Source: Aureimonas frigidaquae
GTDB lineage: Bacteria; Pseudomonadota; Alphaproteobacteria; Rhizobiales; Rhizobiaceae
NCBI RefSeq assembly: GCF_001463905.1
Contig: NZ_BBWR01000002.1
Coordinates: 372,001 to 436,000 of the forward strand
Direction of reading: 5' to 3'
DNA length: 64,000 nt
A program made the translations under genes and the position numbers. This document shows positions 51,042 to 61,483 of the stretch, one piece after another (the first letter of the stretch is position 1; each line of letters opens with the position of its first letter). The notes beneath the pieces were generated by a model. That model saw only the letters and a list, made by a program, of their open reading frames with translations, searched no databases and was not told the origin of the DNA.

Positions 51042-53459
51042 TCAGAAGCGCGAGGAGAAGCCGAAGGAGAATTCCTGCGTGCGGTCGAAATCTTCCTTCG
51101 CGATCGGATAGGCGTAGTTGACGCGGATCGGTCCGAAGGGCGACGCCCAGATCAGGCCGACACCGGCCGAGGCCCGCAGATCGAAGTCACCGCCGACAAC
51201 GCCGGGCTGGTCGGAATATTCCGTGCCCCAGAGCGAGCCCGCATCGGCAAAGGCCGCACCGCGGAAGCCGAGATCGCGGGAGACGAGCGGCAGCGGGAAG
51301 GTTACTTCCGCACTGGCGTTCACGTAGTTCTCGCCGCCCAGCGCCACGCCGTTCTGGCGCGGGCCGATGCCCTGATACTTGAAGCCGCGGACGATATCCT
51401 GGCCCTTGAAGAAGTTGTCGAAGACGCGCAGATCGCCACCGAGCGCCGCGACATTGCCGCCACCGCCGCTGAGCTGGCCGATGACGTCATACTCTTCGTT
51501 CAGGAGCGAGAACCAGGACGCCTTACCCGTCGTGCGGATGAACTCCGCATCGCCGCCGACACCGGCAAACTCCTGCCCGGCCTGGATGAACAGGCCGTCA
51601 CGCGGGGTTTGGGCATTGTCCAGCGAGTTGTAGGTCAGCGCGTAGGACACCGAGGAGGTCGAGTACGGGCTGTCGCAGATCGCCTGGTTGATGATTTGCG
51701 ATGCCGTGTAGGCCGGAGCCAATGAACCAATGATGCCGCCAGCATCCGTATTGGCGCCTGCGCAGGTCTGGTAGAAGAGGTTACCAGCCGCATCATACTG
51801 GGCAACGCCCGTATCGTCGCCGAACCGCTCTTCCTTATAGTTGTACGCCACCTGCGCCGTCAGACGCTGTGTGATCGGCGCAGCCAGGCGCAGCGTGCCA
51901 CCGGTCCGCTCGATATCGTAGTCGGAGGAGGAATTCTCCGTCCGGTAGATATCGAAGCCGGCGGCAAGGCGACGACCCAGGAAATAGGGCTCGGTGAAGG
52001 ACAGGTTGTAGTTCCGCGTATCCTCGCCGAAGCCCGCGGAGATACGGACGAACTGGCCGCGTCCGAGGAAGTTGCGCTCGGTGATGCCCACTTCGGCCAC
52101 CGGGCCGGGGTTTTCGCCGCCGGTCGTGTAGCCGCCGCCGACCGAGAACTCACCCGTCGACTGCTCGACGACCTGCACGACGACCACGACACGATCCGGC
52201 TCACTGCCGGGAGCCGTGGACACGTTGACGGTCTGGAAGAAGCGCAGCGCCTCGAGCCGCTGGCGGGCCCGCTGGATCAGCACCTGGTTGAAGGCATCGC
52301 CTTCGGACACGTCGAACTCGCGGCGAATGACGTAGTCGCGCGTCTTGGTGTTACCGCGAACCTCGATCCGCTCGATATAGGCGCGCGGCCCCTGATCGAT
52401 GACGTATTCGACGCCGATCGTGTTGTTGGTGAAGTCACGGTCGCCGCGCGGGGTCACCTGCGCGAAGGCATAGCCCTGGGCCGCCACGGCGTTGGTCAGG
52501 TTGACGAGCGTGTCCTCGACCTTTTCGGCGCTATAGACGTTGCCGGGCTTGGTCTCCAGCTCGCTCTGCAGAGCGGCGGCGTCGATCCCCGGAACGGTGG
52601 AGTCGATATTGACGTTGCCGAAGGCGTAGCGCTCGCCCTCTTCCACCGTGATGGTGATGAAATATTCGTTCTTCGTGGCGTCGAGCTCGGCCACCGAGGA
52701 CACGATGCGGAAATCGGCGAAGCCGCGATTGTAGTAGAAGCGGCGCAGCGTTTCCTCGTCGGCGCGCAGCCGGTCTTCGTCGTAGATGTCGCTCTTCTGC
52801 AGGAAGCCGAAGAGGCCCGTCTCACGCAGGGCGATGACTTCCTTCAGGCGGCGGTCGCCGAAGGCATTGTTGCCGACGAAGTTGATCTGCGCGATGCGGG
52901 TGCGATCCCCTTCCACGATGTCGAAGACGACATTGACGCGGTTGCCATCGGCCTGGACGGTGCGCACGGAGACCTGGGCGTCGCTGCGGCCGACGCGCGT
53001 ATAGACGCTGCGGATCGCATCGACATCGGCCTGCGCCGTGGTCGCGTTATAGGCGGCGCGCGGCGCCGTCTGGACGACGCTTTCGAGCTGCTCGTTCTTG
53101 ACCTTGGAGTTGCCCTGGAAAATGACCTGATTGACGATCTGGTTCTCGTCGACCTGGACGACCAGCGTCCCGCCGGACTGGCTGACGCGAACGTCGGAGA
53201 AGAGGCCGGTTGCGAAGAGGCGCGTCACGACCTGGTCGATATCGGCCGGGGTGACGTTCTGCCCGGGCCGGATCTGGCTGAGGTTGCGCACCGTCTCTGC
53301 GTCGACGCGCGATGTGCCGCGAACCTCGATCCGGTTGACGACCGCCGCCTGCGCAGCGCTCATGGCCCCGAGCTGGACACCCACAGTGGAAGCCGCAAGG
53401 ATCGTCGAGGAAAGCGCCGCCGCCGACAAGGCGTTGAGAAGCTTCGAACCAGCCGTCAT
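51042..53459 (-). CDS. bamA: Outer membrane protein assembly factor BamA
   Basis: This 805-residue core of the BAM complex inserts beta-barrel proteins into the outer membrane. A signal peptide (about 1-38, cut near AQAA) precedes five POTRA domains (about 40-430) and a 16-strand C-terminal barrel that ends in the aromatic FGFSSRF. The FTNNTIGVEYVIDQGPRAYIE area lies in the late POTRA region. The ATG has an AGGTGG site 9 bases upstream. It follows rseP by 213 bp. Confidence 0.97.
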   Translation of the reverse strand: MTAGSKLLNALSAAALSSTILAASTVGVQLGAMSAAQAAVVNRIEVRGTSRVDAETVRNLSQIRPGQNVTPADIDQVVTRLFATGLFSDVRVSQSGGTLVVQVDENQIVNQVIFQGNSKVKNEQLESVVQTAPRAAYNATTAQADVDAIRSVYTRVGRSDAQVSVRTVQADGNRVNVVFDIVEGDRTRIAQINFVGNNAFGDRRLKEVIALRETGLFGFLQKSDIYDEDRLRADEETLRRFYYNRGFADFRIVSSVAELDATKNEYFITITVEEGERYAFGNVNIDSTVPGIDAAALQSELETKPGNVYSAEKVEDTLVNLTNAVAAQGYAFAQVTPRGDRDFTNNTIGVEYVIDQGPRAYIERIEVRGNTKTRDYVIRREFDVSEGDAFNQVLIQRARQRLEALRFFQTVNVSTAPGSEPDRVVVVVQVVEQSTGEFSVGGGYTTGGENPGPVAEVGITERNFLGRGQFVRISAGFGEDTRNYNLSFTEPYFLGRRLAAGFDIYRTENSSSDYDIERTGGTLRLAAPITQRLTAQVAYNYKEERFGDDTGVAQYDAAGNLFYQTCAGANTDAGGIIGSLAPAYTASQIINQAICDSPYSTSSVSYALTYNSLDNAQTPRDGLFIQAGQEFAGVGGDAEFIRTTGKASWFSLLNEEYDVIGQLSGGGGNVAALGGDLRVFDNFFKGQDIVRGFKYQGIGPRQNGVALGGENYVNASAEVTFPLPLVSRDLGFRGAAFADAGSLWGTEYSDQPGVVGGDFDLRASAGVGLIWASPFGPIRVNYAYPIAKEDFDRTQEFSFGFSSRF

Positions 53460-53672
53460 GGCTAAACCACCTTTTACATTTCTGCCGAGCAGGACGCGGA
53501 CACACCCGAGAGTGCACCCATTGCCTTGTATCGGCTTTGCGGATGCGTTCAACCAGACTGGGCCCGAATCCGTTTAGGATTCACGAAAGCGTTGCCCAAT
53601 CGACACGGCAACACCCAGCTATGGTTAACGATCGGCAAACCCCCTGATTGTCCCCTGATCGCCCCGTCGTCG

Positions 53673-54812
53673 CTAGCCGAGACTGAGCAGATCGTTCGAA
53701 AAAGCAAATACCATGAGCCCCATTACAAGGACCAGCCCGATTCGAAAACCGATCTCCTGCGTCCGTTCGCTCAAGGGTTTTCCGCGCGCCGCTTCGAACG
53801 CGTAGAAGAGAAGATGGCCGCCATCCAGAACCGGAATCGGCAGAAGGTTGAGCAGCCCGATGGAGATGGACAGAAGCGCCGCCATGTTGAGAAGTGTTGC
53901 AAAGCCGAGTGTCGCCGCCTGGCTCGACATCTGAGCGATGCGGATGGGCCCGCCGATCTGGTCGGCCGGCTGCGATCCGCGGAACAGGCCGCCGATGAAA
54001 TCAACCGTACGTTCGGTCACGAACCAGGTCTGCGAGACGCCGTAACCGAGCGCCTGCGGCAGGGAAAGCGTTTCCACCCGGAAGGAGGAAGAGGCCTCCG
54101 TTGCCAGAATGCCCACAACTGGCATCGTGTATTCGTTGCCGAATGGATCCGTCTGGGTGCGCTCCACCGGCGTGACGGTGAGCGGAACCTCATTCCCCTG
54201 GCGCTGGACGATGACAGCAATGGGGATGTTGGCGCGTGACGCGACATGGCGCTGGAAATCGCTGAAATAGGCGATGGCCTCTCCGTCCGCGGAAACGATC
54301 CGGTCCCCCGGCTGTAGCCCCGCAGCCTGCGCCGGTGAACCCGCCTGCACTTCCGCCACGACGGGATCGCCCACGACACGGCCGTTGAAATAGGCGACGC
54401 CCGCGAAGATCGCGATGGCCAGAAGGAAGTTCGCAACGGGACCGGCCGCCACCGTCGCCGCGCGCCTGCCGACGCTGGCCGTCGGGAAGGCCCCGCGCCG
54501 GTCGGCCTCGCTTAAATTCTCCAATGCCGCCCTGTCGGGCATGGAGGCGGCGTTGTCATCGCCCAGGAACTTCACGTAGCCGCCCAAGGGGACGATGCAG
54601 AACTTCCACCGCGTTCCATGCCGATCGGTGAAACCGATCAACTCCCGCCCGAAGCCGACCGAAAAGGCCAGGATGCGGATGCCGCACCACCGGCCGACGA
54701 GGTAGTGGCCGAGCTCGTGAAAGAAGACGATCACCGTCAGCACGAAGAGGAACGGCACGATCTTGATCAGAGCCGTATCCCAGATCATGCCCGGCAATGC
54801 GGAGATATCCAT
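53673..54812 (-). CDS. rseP: Site-2 intramembrane protease RseP/MmpA
   Basis: This 379-residue inner-membrane zinc protease cuts regulated membrane proteins in envelope stress control. The zinc motif HELGH is at 32-36 in the first helix, one PDZ domain covers about 130-210, and the third ligand is in LLPIPVLDGGHL near the end. Four membrane segments are likely. It lies between cdsA and bamA, an arrangement shared with most Gram-negative bacteria. Confidence 0.96.
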   Translation of the reverse strand: MDISALPGMIWDTALIKIVPFLFVLTVIVFFHELGHYLVGRWCGIRILAFSVGFGRELIGFTDRHGTRWKFCIVPLGGYVKFLGDDNAASMPDRAALENLSEADRRGAFPTASVGRRAATVAAGPVANFLLAIAIFAGVAYFNGRVVGDPVVAEVQAGSPAQAAGLQPGDRIVSADGEAIAYFSDFQRHVASRANIPIAVIVQRQGNEVPLTVTPVERTQTDPFGNEYTMPVVGILATEASSSFRVETLSLPQALGYGVSQTWFVTERTVDFIGGLFRGSQPADQIGGPIRIAQMSSQAATLGFATLLNMAALLSISIGLLNLLPIPVLDGGHLLFYAFEAARGKPLSERTQEIGFRIGLVLVMGLMVFAFSNDLLSLG

Positions 54813-54846
54813 TGCGTATCGACCTCAAGCCTGCGTTCAGACGCGG

Positions 54847-55698
54847 TTACAGGTGAAATATGGCGCGCGCGGGTTCGTCCAGTTCCTGGGCCAGGAGGCC
54901 GATCAGCCAGAGCGCACCCGTGGCGAAAATGAGCGCGTCGATCCTGTCCATGAGCCCGCCATGCCCGGGGATGAGACGGCCTGAATCCTTCACCCCGAAG
55001 CGGCGCTTCACCCAGGATTCATACAGATCCCCCGCCTGGCCGAGAACGGACAGGACCGCCGACAGGATCACAATGTCGAAGCCGGCCTTTCCAGACACGA
55101 GGACACTGTAGACGAGCCCCGCGACCACGCCGGCCAGAAGCCCTCCCACGGCGCCCGACAGCGTCTTCTTGGGCGATACGCGCGGCATCAGCTTCGGCCC
55201 GCCGAACGTCCGGCCCGTGAAATAGGCGAATATGTCCGTGGACCACACGACGCAAATCACGAGACCGAGTGCAGCGAGCCCTTCGACATCCTCACCGCGC
55301 ACCATGCCGGGGGCAAGGCCGGCCACGGCCGCATAGACGAGCCCGCCGGCAACCCAGTCCGCCCGCTTCTCCCGCCGGTCGATGAAGGCGATGAAGAGCG
55401 CGACCGCGATGGTCACGCCGATGGCGACGAGCTCGAATCCGAACAAGAAGGCGATCAGCGCGATGGCCAGCGCGCGGCGCGCCAGATGAAACAGCGGACC
55501 AGCGCGGTGGCCACCGGTGATCCGCGTCCACTCGTCGAAGACGATGAAACCGGTGACGACACAGAGGATCTTGAAGGGAAAGCCGCCGATGATGGCGAGC
55601 GCCAGAACGGCCAGGCCGAGAATGAGGGCCGATATCAACCGGGGCTTCAGGTCCCCCCAGGATTGTGCGCGCAGGAAGCGTCCGATCTCCAGCCCCAT
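54847..55698 (-). CDS. cdsA: Phosphatidate cytidylyltransferase
   Basis: This 283-residue integral membrane enzyme makes CDP-diacylglycerol, the branch-point of phospholipid synthesis. About seven membrane segments are visible. The CDP-alcohol signature is near the C-terminus (SxxKRxxxxKD-type: SWVKRRFGVKDSGRLIPGHGG..D). It starts 3 bp after uppS ends. Confidence 0.96.
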   Translation of the reverse strand: MGLEIGRFLRAQSWGDLKPRLISALILGLAVLALAIIGGFPFKILCVVTGFIVFDEWTRITGGHRAGPLFHLARRALAIALIAFLFGFELVAIGVTIAVALFIAFIDRREKRADWVAGGLVYAAVAGLAPGMVRGEDVEGLAALGLVICVVWSTDIFAYFTGRTFGGPKLMPRVSPKKTLSGAVGGLLAGVVAGLVYSVLVSGKAGFDIVILSAVLSVLGQAGDLYESWVKRRFGVKDSGRLIPGHGGLMDRIDALIFATGALWLIGLLAQELDEPARAIFHL

Positions 55699-55701
55699 GC
55701 G

Positions 55702-56418
55702 TCAGGACGCAATTTCTTGGCTGACACCACCGAAGCGTCGGTTCCGCGCGGCATAATCCGCCAAGGCGGATTCCAGCGCGTCCCGATCGAAATCGGGCCA
55801 GAGACAGGGAACGAAGACCAGTTCGGTATACGCGGCCTGCCAGAGGAGGAAGTTGGACAGGCGCTGCTCGCCGCTGGTGCGGATGATGACGTCCGGCTCA
55901 GGCAAGCCTGCCGTATCCATATGAGCATCCAGCACATCGGCATCAATCGTGGCGGCGGACAGTTCCCCGGCCGCCACGCGCTCGGCGATCCGACGCGCCG
56001 CGCGGGCGATCTCGTCGCGCGAGCCGTAATTGAAGGCGATGACGAGCACCGTGCCCTGGTTTGCGGCCGTGAGCGCTTCGGCCTCTTCCAGAAGGTTGAG
56101 GATGTCGGGCTGGAGATTGTCGCGCGCGCCGATGATGCGCACGCGCACGCCCTCACGGTGAAGTTCCGCCAGATCGCGCCGGATGAAGAGCTTCAGGAGC
56201 GACATAAGTTCGCCGACCTCTTCGCGCGGCCGGCGCCAGTTCTCGGACGAGAAGGCGAAGAGCGTCAGGACCTTGATGCCCATTTCCCCCACGGCGCGCA
56301 CGGTAGCGCGCAGCGCTTCCACGCCGCGCCGGTGCCCCATGGTCCGAGGCAGACCACGGGCCTTCGCCCAGCGTCCGTTGCCATCCATGATGATGGCGAC
56401 ATGTCGTGGATGTGACAA
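55702..56418 (-). CDS. uppS: Undecaprenyl diphosphate synthase (isoprenyl transferase)
   Basis: This 238-residue cis-prenyltransferase builds the C55 carrier for cell-wall and O-antigen synthesis. The catalytic Asp12 is in [11 protein letters not shown], and [15 protein letters not shown] and the WPDF segment follow in family order. It starts with TTG; no ATG or GTG is in frame nearby, and the start fits the conserved N-terminus. It is 38 bp from frr and 3 bp from cdsA. Confidence 0.96.
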   Translation of the reverse strand: MSHPRHVAIIMDGNGRWAKARGLPRTMGHRRGVEALRATVRAVGEMGIKVLTLFAFSSENWRRPREEVGELMSLLKLFIRRDLAELHREGVRVRIIGARDNLQPDILNLLEEAEALTAANQGTVLVIAFNYGSRDEIARAARRIAERVAAGELSAATIDADVLDAHMDTAGLPEPDVIIRTSGEQRLSNFLLWQAAYTELVFVPCLWPDFDRDALESALADYAARNRRFGGVSQEIAS

Positions 56419-56456
56419 GATCCTGAGCCTTCCCGAATTGCCGGCGAACGATCCGG

Positions 56457-57014
56457 TCAGACCTGCATGATCTCGGCTTCCTTGACCGTAAGAAGGCGAT
56501 CGATCTCCGCCACGGTATCGTCCGTCAGCTTCTGCACCTTGTCGGCCGACTGCCGGCTCTCGTCCTGCCCGAGATCGCCGTCTTTCTCCAGCTTCTTCAG
56601 ATTATCCATGCCATCGCGCCGCACGTGGCGCGCCGCGACGCGGGCGTTCTCCGCATAGGTATGGGCAACCTTGACCAGCTCCTTGCGGCGCTGCTCGTTC
56701 AGCTCCGGCAGGTTGATCCGCAGCGTCGTCCCGTCCGTAACGGGGCTGAGGCCGAGATTGCTGTCGCGGATGGCGCGCTCGACGGCACCGACCATGGACT
56801 TGTCCCAGACCGATACGGCGATCGTCCGCGACTCCGGGACGGTGACGTTGGCCACCTGGTTCAACGGCATGGCCGATCCATAAGCCTCGACCGTGATCGG
56901 ATCGAGAAGGTTTGCCGAGGCGCGGCCGGTGCGAAGCCCCGCAAGATCGCTCTTGAAGGAGGAAACGGCCCCTTCCATGCGGCGAGTGAGTTCCTTCAGG
57001 TCGAATTGGGCCAT
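56457..57014 (-). CDS. frr: Ribosome recycling factor
   Basis: This 185-residue tRNA-mimic protein splits post-termination ribosomes with EF-G. Conserved segments are [19 protein letters not shown] near the start and [16 protein letters not shown] in the middle. [18 protein letters not shown] follows, and a C-terminal helix ends the protein. It starts 42 bp after pyrH, in the usual order. Confidence 0.97.
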   Translation of the reverse strand: MAQFDLKELTRRMEGAVSSFKSDLAGLRTGRASANLLDPITVEAYGSAMPLNQVANVTVPESRTIAVSVWDKSMVGAVERAIRDSNLGLSPVTDGTTLRINLPELNEQRRKELVKVAHTYAENARVAARHVRRDGMDNLKKLEKDGDLGQDESRQSADKVQKLTDDTVAEIDRLLTVKEAEIMQV

Positions 57015-57056
57015 GGTCAGTTCCTCTTGTCTTCAGCTTGCGGATGGATCCGCCGG

Positions 57057-57764
57057 TCAGTCCGAAACGATGGTGGCACGCCCCTGCCCGTTCAGGATGC
57101 GGGCGAATTCACCCGCCTCGTGAATGGAAAAGACGACGATGGGTATGCGGTTCTCCCGCGCGAGCGCAACCGCCGCAATGTCCATGACGGCCAGCCCCTT
57201 CTGGAGCACCTCGTCATGGGTCAGGGTCTCGAAGCGTTCGGCATCCGGCGTGGTCTTGGGATCGGCACTGTAGATGCCATCCACCTGCGTGCCCTTGAAG
57301 AGGGCTTCCGCCCCCATCTCGGCCGCCCGCAGCGCTGCCGCGGAATCCGTGGTGAAGAAGGGGTTGCCCGTGCCGCCGGCGAAGATCACCACGCGGCCGG
57401 CCTCGGCATGGGCGAGCGCGGCGCGCTGCGAAAAACTGTCGCAGATCTCGGGCATGGCGATGGCCGACAGGACGATGGCGTCCACGCCGATCTTCGTCAG
57501 CGAGGTGCGCAGCGCCAGCGCGTTGATGACCGTTGCGAGCATGCCCATGTGATCGCCGGTCACACGGTCGCCGCCCTTGGACGCCACGGCGACGCCGCGG
57601 AAGATGTTGCCACCGCCGATCACCACGGAAATGCGCACACCGAGATCCTGCGCCTGCCGGATGTCCGAGGCGATCCGGTCCACCACGGCCACGTCGATGC
57701 CGAAGCCCTGGCTGCCCATCAGGGCTTCGCCGGAAACTTTCAGGAGTACACTTTTGTAACGCAA
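57057..57764 (-). CDS. pyrH: Uridylate kinase
   Basis: This 235-residue UMP kinase feeds UTP and CTP synthesis and is allosterically controlled in the family. Motifs are LKVSGEALMG at the start, VIGGGNIFRG, GDHMGMLATVINALAL, AGGTGNPFFTTD and VDGIYSADPK. The start codon is TTG with an AGGGGA site upstream. The 285 bp between tsf and pyrH hold the tsf terminator and no gene I can support. Confidence 0.97.
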   Translation of the reverse strand: MRYKSVLLKVSGEALMGSQGFGIDVAVVDRIASDIRQAQDLGVRISVVIGGGNIFRGVAVASKGGDRVTGDHMGMLATVINALALRTSLTKIGVDAIVLSAIAMPEICDSFSQRAALAHAEAGRVVIFAGGTGNPFFTTDSAAALRAAEMGAEALFKGTQVDGIYSADPKTTPDAERFETLTHDEVLQKGLAVMDIAAVALARENRIPIVVFSIHEAGEFARILNGQGRATIVSD

Positions 57765-57975
57765 GGTCTGATCCCCTGTAGAGCCCGCAGGCTAAACGTC
57801 AGGTTGCGAGCGATCGCCGCACTCTTCAAGGCTGGAACATGCCGGCGTGAAGCAATGTCGGCTTGCGATACAGGAAGCCCGTTCGCTTCACAAGCGCGAA
57901 GCTACGAATTCCAACGCTTTGAAAGGCCTGCAACTCCTGGCCTTCGGCCAGCCGGCGCCGGCGGTCGCCACGCGT

Positions 57976-58009
57976 GAAAAAGGGTGCCGACCGAACAGTC
58001 GGCACCCTT
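57976..58009 (-). terminator. Intrinsic terminator of rpsB-tsf
   Basis: Perfect 12-base arms AAGGGTGCCGAC / GTCGGCACCCTT with a 6-base loop. On the minus strand a TTTTT run follows, 40 bp after the tsf stop. Confidence 0.88.
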
Positions 58010-58049
58010 CCAAAGGTGATGCTGGCGCGGCGAAAGCCGCGCCGAAGGC

Positions 58050-58976
58050 TCACTTCTTGCCGGCAGCGGCGGCAACCTCGGCGGCGAAGTCGCTTTCCTC
58101 GCGCTCGATGCCTTCGCCGAGCGCCATGCGGACGAAGCCGGTGATCTTCGCCGGGGCGCCGAAGGTCTTCTCGGCTTCCTTGAGCGCGTTGCCGACGGTC
58201 AGGTCCGGGTTGATCACGAAAGCCTGGCTGGTCAGCACGACTTCCTCGAAGAACTTGCGCATCCGGCCTTCGACCATCTTTTCGATGATGTTTTCCGGCT
58301 TGCCCGACTGGCGCGACTGATCGACGAAGATCGCACGCTCGCGCTCGACCGTGGCGGGATCCACCTCGTCGTTGCTGAGCGCCAGCGGGCTCGTCGCCGC
58401 CACGTGCATGGCGACCTGACGGCCGAACTGCAGAAGGGCGTCCTTGTCGCCATCGGACTCGATCGCCACGAGCACACCGAGCTTGCCGAGACCGTCGGCA
58501 ACCTGGTTGTGGATGTAGGGAGCCACGACGCCATTGCTGACCTGCAGCATGGCGGTCCGGCGCAGGCCGAGATTCTCACCGATCGTCGCCACGGCGTCCT
58601 TGACCGTGTCGGAGACGGACTTGCCGCTCGACGGCGCGGTCGCACCCGTGACCGCTTCCAGCGAACCGTCCGTGGCCAGGCCCACCTGGGCGATCTCGCG
58701 CACGAGGCCCTGGAAGGCATCGTTGCGGGCGACGAAATCCGTCTCGGAATTGACTTCGACCACGATGGCCTTCTGCCCGGACGAAGCAACGCCGATCAGG
58801 CCTTCGGCCGCCGTGCGGCCGGCCTTCTTGTCGGCCTTGGCAATGCCCTTCGCGCGCAGCCAGTCGATCGCCGCTTCCATATCGCCACCCGTCTCGGACA
58901 GGGCGGTCTTGCAGTCCATCATGCCTGCGCCGGTCTTTTCGCGCAGTTCCTTCACCATCGAAGCGGAGATCGTCAT
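58050..58976 (-). CDS. tsf: Elongation factor Ts
   Basis: This 308-residue nucleotide exchange factor works on EF-Tu. The N-terminal UBA-like domain starts [19 protein letters not shown], and the TDFVARND loop contacts EF-Tu. The two core subdomains and a short Ala/Lys tail follow. The ATG is the family start. It lies 195 bp after rpsB across a hairpin and ends at a strong terminator. Confidence 0.97.
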   Translation of the reverse strand: MTISASMVKELREKTGAGMMDCKTALSETGGDMEAAIDWLRAKGIAKADKKAGRTAAEGLIGVASSGQKAIVVEVNSETDFVARNDAFQGLVREIAQVGLATDGSLEAVTGATAPSSGKSVSDTVKDAVATIGENLGLRRTAMLQVSNGVVAPYIHNQVADGLGKLGVLVAIESDGDKDALLQFGRQVAMHVAATSPLALSNDEVDPATVERERAIFVDQSRQSGKPENIIEKMVEGRMRKFFEEVVLTSQAFVINPDLTVGNALKEAEKTFGAPAKITGFVRMALGEGIEREESDFAAEVAAAAGKK

Positions 58977-59122
58977 GGATAGGCCTTTGGCTTGTTCAGG
59001 GAGCGGCGCCTGAGCACCGGCTGCCGCCCTGCTTACTGAAAACGGATAGAAGATCGGACAGGGCCATTCGGCCCTTGAAACGAAACGGCGCACCGGCTTC
59101 CGGCGGAAGGGTGCGCCTCAAA

Positions 59123-59149
59123 GATGACGCCCGGATAACGGGCGTCATC
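59123..59149 (-). terminator. Hairpin between rpsB and tsf
   Basis: Ten-base perfect arms GATGACGCCC / GGGCGTCATC with a 7-base loop, followed on the minus strand by TTTGAGG. It is placed to attenuate or process the rpsB-tsf transcript. Confidence 0.6.
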
Positions 59150-59171
59150 CGCTATTGCCTCGACGCGAGCG

Positions 59172-59957
59172 TCAGGCGGCGGCGCTCTGCTCGCCAGCCT
59201 CGTCGCCCGAAAGGGCGGCTTCCTGCGGGACCTCTTCCATGGCGCCGATGTCGGCACCCATGGCGCCCTGCTGGCGGGCGATGCCGTCGACGGCAGCGCG
59301 CGCGATCAGGTCGCAATAGAGGGCGATCGCACGGGAGGCATCGTCATTGCCCGGGATCGGGAAGTCGATGCGGGAAGGATCGCTGTTGGAATCGACCACC
59401 GCGACGACCGGAATGTTCAGCCGCTTCGCCTCATCGATGGCGATGGCTTCCTTGTTCGTGTCGACGATGAAGATCAGGTCCGGCACGCCGCCCATGTCCT
59501 TGATCCCGCCCAGCGCGCGATCGAGCTTGTCGCGCTCGCGCTGCAGGGTGAGGCGCTCCTTCTTGGTGAAGCCCTGGGCTTCGCCGCTCAGGATCTCGTC
59601 GAGCTTGCGCAGACGCTGGATGGAGTTGGAGATGGTCTTCCAGTTGGTCAGCATGCCGCCGAGCCAACGCGCGTTCACATAGTACTGGGCCGAACGGTTC
59701 GCGGCATCCGCCACCAGTTCCGACGCCTGGCGCTTGGTGCCGACGAAGAGAACGCGACCGCCGCGGGCGACCGTGTCGGACACGGTCTGCAGGGCGCGAT
59801 GCAGCATCGGCACGGTCTGCGACAGGTCCATGATGTGGATGTTGTTGCGCGCGCCGAAGATGTACGGCGCCATGCGCGGGTTCCAGCGATGCGTCTGGTG
59901 ACCGAAGTGCACGCCCGCCTCAAGCAGCTGGCGCATGGAATAATCTGGCAAAGCCAT
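59172..59957 (-). CDS. rpsB: 30S ribosomal protein S2
   Basis: This 261-residue small-subunit protein has [25 protein letters not shown] at its start (about 10-34), shown here only by its ends [11 protein letters not shown] and [18 protein letters not shown] and the C-terminal [12 protein letters not shown] segment follow. An acidic tail extends past the core. The ATG before ALPDYSM is the family start. It is the first gene of the long minus-strand translation/envelope run. Confidence 0.97.
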   Translation of the reverse strand: MALPDYSMRQLLEAGVHFGHQTHRWNPRMAPYIFGARNNIHIMDLSQTVPMLHRALQTVSDTVARGGRVLFVGTKRQASELVADAANRSAQYYVNARWLGGMLTNWKTISNSIQRLRKLDEILSGEAQGFTKKERLTLQRERDKLDRALGGIKDMGGVPDLIFIVDTNKEAIAIDEAKRLNIPVVAVVDSNSDPSRIDFPIPGNDDASRAIALYCDLIARAAVDGIARQQGAMGADIGAMEEVPQEAALSGDEAGEQSAAA

Positions 59958-60119
59958 TTTGAATCGTCCTTTGACCGGTTTGACCTCCACGGAATGAAGC
60001 GGACTTGCCGCCACCGGTGGGATCCGCCCGTCAGGCGAAACCCGGCTTCCGTGTGTGGAATAGCGCCGCGCATACACCAGCCTGCCCCGAAAGGCAAGCA
60101 TACAGCGGCCAAGGCCCGG

Positions 60120-60908
60120 CTAACGGCAGTCGGGCGCCGACAGATAGGTAAGGCTGGTCAGGCTGCCCTTCAATGCATAATCCCCGAAGTCGAGCGTCAT
60201 CTCGTCCGAGACGCCGTTCTCGTACAGGCGGTAGCGCGCCCGGAAGATCGGCAGGCCATCCTCGTCGCTGTCGCTGTTGAAGTAGGATTCGTCGACCGTC
60301 CAGGATGCCAGGCCGGCGAAGTCGCGGCCTTTATCGCCCGAAGCGCCGGTCGCAGCCGGCAGGATTATGGACGTGGTCGTCATGAGCTTCTCGGCTTCCG
60401 GATCGCCGTCGAAGAGCCGCGCTTCCACGAAGCGTTGGCCCTTTCGCGCGCGCTCGATCAGCATGGCCGTGTGATCCAGCGGAAAATGCGAGGCCGGCAG
60501 GCTGAAATCCCGGATGACCGGCTCCTGCAGGGACACCGTCGTGGCATCCTGTGCGTTGCTGGCCGTTCCCCGCACGGTGCCCTGATCCAGCCCGTCCACG
60601 AAGGTGGTCGTCTCGAACCGGTAGGCGCGGCCATTATCGGCCTCCACCGAGCGGGTGCGCTGGTCGGTCACGGTGGTTTCCCCATCCTTGTGGAAACGCG
60701 CCGCGAAGCGGTAATCGAGATCGTATTCGCCGCAGGCCTTGGCGTTCAGGGTCAGCGCGATGCGCCCCTCGACCGCCAGGATATCCTCCGTCTGGCCCGA
60801 CAGGGACAGGTCGTAGACGGCCTGGTGGGGTCGTAACGGAGCAGCCCATGCCTGCGCTGCGATCCCGAGTGCGGCAGAGGCGGCCAAGCCGGCCAAGATC
60901 CGCTTCAT
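60120..60908 (-). CDS. EipB-like periplasmic cell-envelope integrity protein (DUF1849)
   Basis: This 262-residue exported protein has a signal peptide (about 1-23, ILAGLAASAALGIAAQAWA). HQAVYDLSLSG and EGRIALTLNAKACGEYDLDY follow, close to the start of Brucella EipB, a periplasmic beta-spiral protein needed for envelope integrity. The two cysteines Cys59 and Cys261 (second-last residue) match the disulfide known there. The ATG is chosen for the signal peptide; a longer frame runs into ridA. It is divergent from ridA and 162 bp upstream of rpsB. Confidence 0.82.
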   Translation of the reverse strand: MKRILAGLAASAALGIAAQAWAAPLRPHQAVYDLSLSGQTEDILAVEGRIALTLNAKACGEYDLDYRFAARFHKDGETTVTDQRTRSVEADNGRAYRFETTTFVDGLDQGTVRGTASNAQDATTVSLQEPVIRDFSLPASHFPLDHTAMLIERARKGQRFVEARLFDGDPEAEKLMTTTSIILPAATGASGDKGRDFAGLASWTVDESYFNSDSDEDGLPIFRARYRLYENGVSDEMTLDFGDYALKGSLTSLTYLSAPDCR

Positions 60909-61002
60909 AGTGCCAATCCCCATTGCCGGCGCGATGCCGATCCTCTTGCCTTCGCCCACGCCCCGCCCGACATTCGGCCTCCAGACAGAATCGGGAGCCC
61001 TC

Positions 61003-61470
61003 ATGACAGATTCGATCGAAAGCCGCCTGGCCGCCAAGCAGCTCACCCTCCCCGTGGCGGCCGCGCCGGCTGCCAATTATGTGCCTTATGCCGTTTATGG
61101 CAACCTCCTGCAGACCTCCGGCCAATTGCCGATGGCCGAAGGCGGCCTTGCCGTCACCGGCAAGCTGGGCGAGACGCTGACCCTGGACGAAGGCCAGACC
61201 GCCGCGCGGCACTGCGCCCTGAACGTTCTGGCCCAGGCCAAGGCGGCGCTGGACGGTGATCTGTCGCGCATCCGCCGCCTGTTGAAGCTGACCATCTTCG
61301 TGGCGAGCGCGCCCCATTTCACCGATCAGCACAAGGTTGCGAATGGCGCTTCCGACCTTCTGGTGGAAGTCCTGGGGGATTGCGGACGCCATGCGCGCTC
61401 GGCCGTCGGCGTTCCGGCACTGCCGCTCGATGCCGCCGTGGAAGTCGAGGCACTGTTCGAAATTGCCTGA
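61003..61470 (+). CDS. RidA family (YjgF-like) protein
   Basis: This 155-residue protein is of the RidA/YjgF superfamily, the larger variant near 150 residues. RidA proper hydrolyses reactive enamine/imine intermediates. Segments are YVPYAVYGNLLQTSGQLP, AARHCALNVLAQAKAAL, KLTIFVASAPHF and GRHARSAVGVPALPLDAAVEVEALFEIA-type end (only ends RHARSAVGV and VEVEALF quoted as landmarks). The Arg of ARSAVGVPALP fits the active-site Arg. A GGGAG site precedes the ATG. It is 13 bp from the next gene. Confidence 0.9.
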   Translation: MTDSIESRLAAKQLTLPVAAAPAANYVPYAVYGNLLQTSGQLPMAEGGLAVTGKLGETLTLDEGQTAARHCALNVLAQAKAALDGDLSRIRRLLKLTIFVASAPHFTDQHKVANGASDLLVEVLGDCGRHARSAVGVPALPLDAAVEVEALFEIA

Positions 61471-61483
61471 CCCTCTGACGCCC

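Noticed and set aside
57765-57975. A small gene or end-copy between tsf and pyrH
   Set aside because: Open frames lack start signals and I found no convincing match to the tsf or pyrH ends; only hairpins such as CTGGCC-TTC-GGCCAG are visible.
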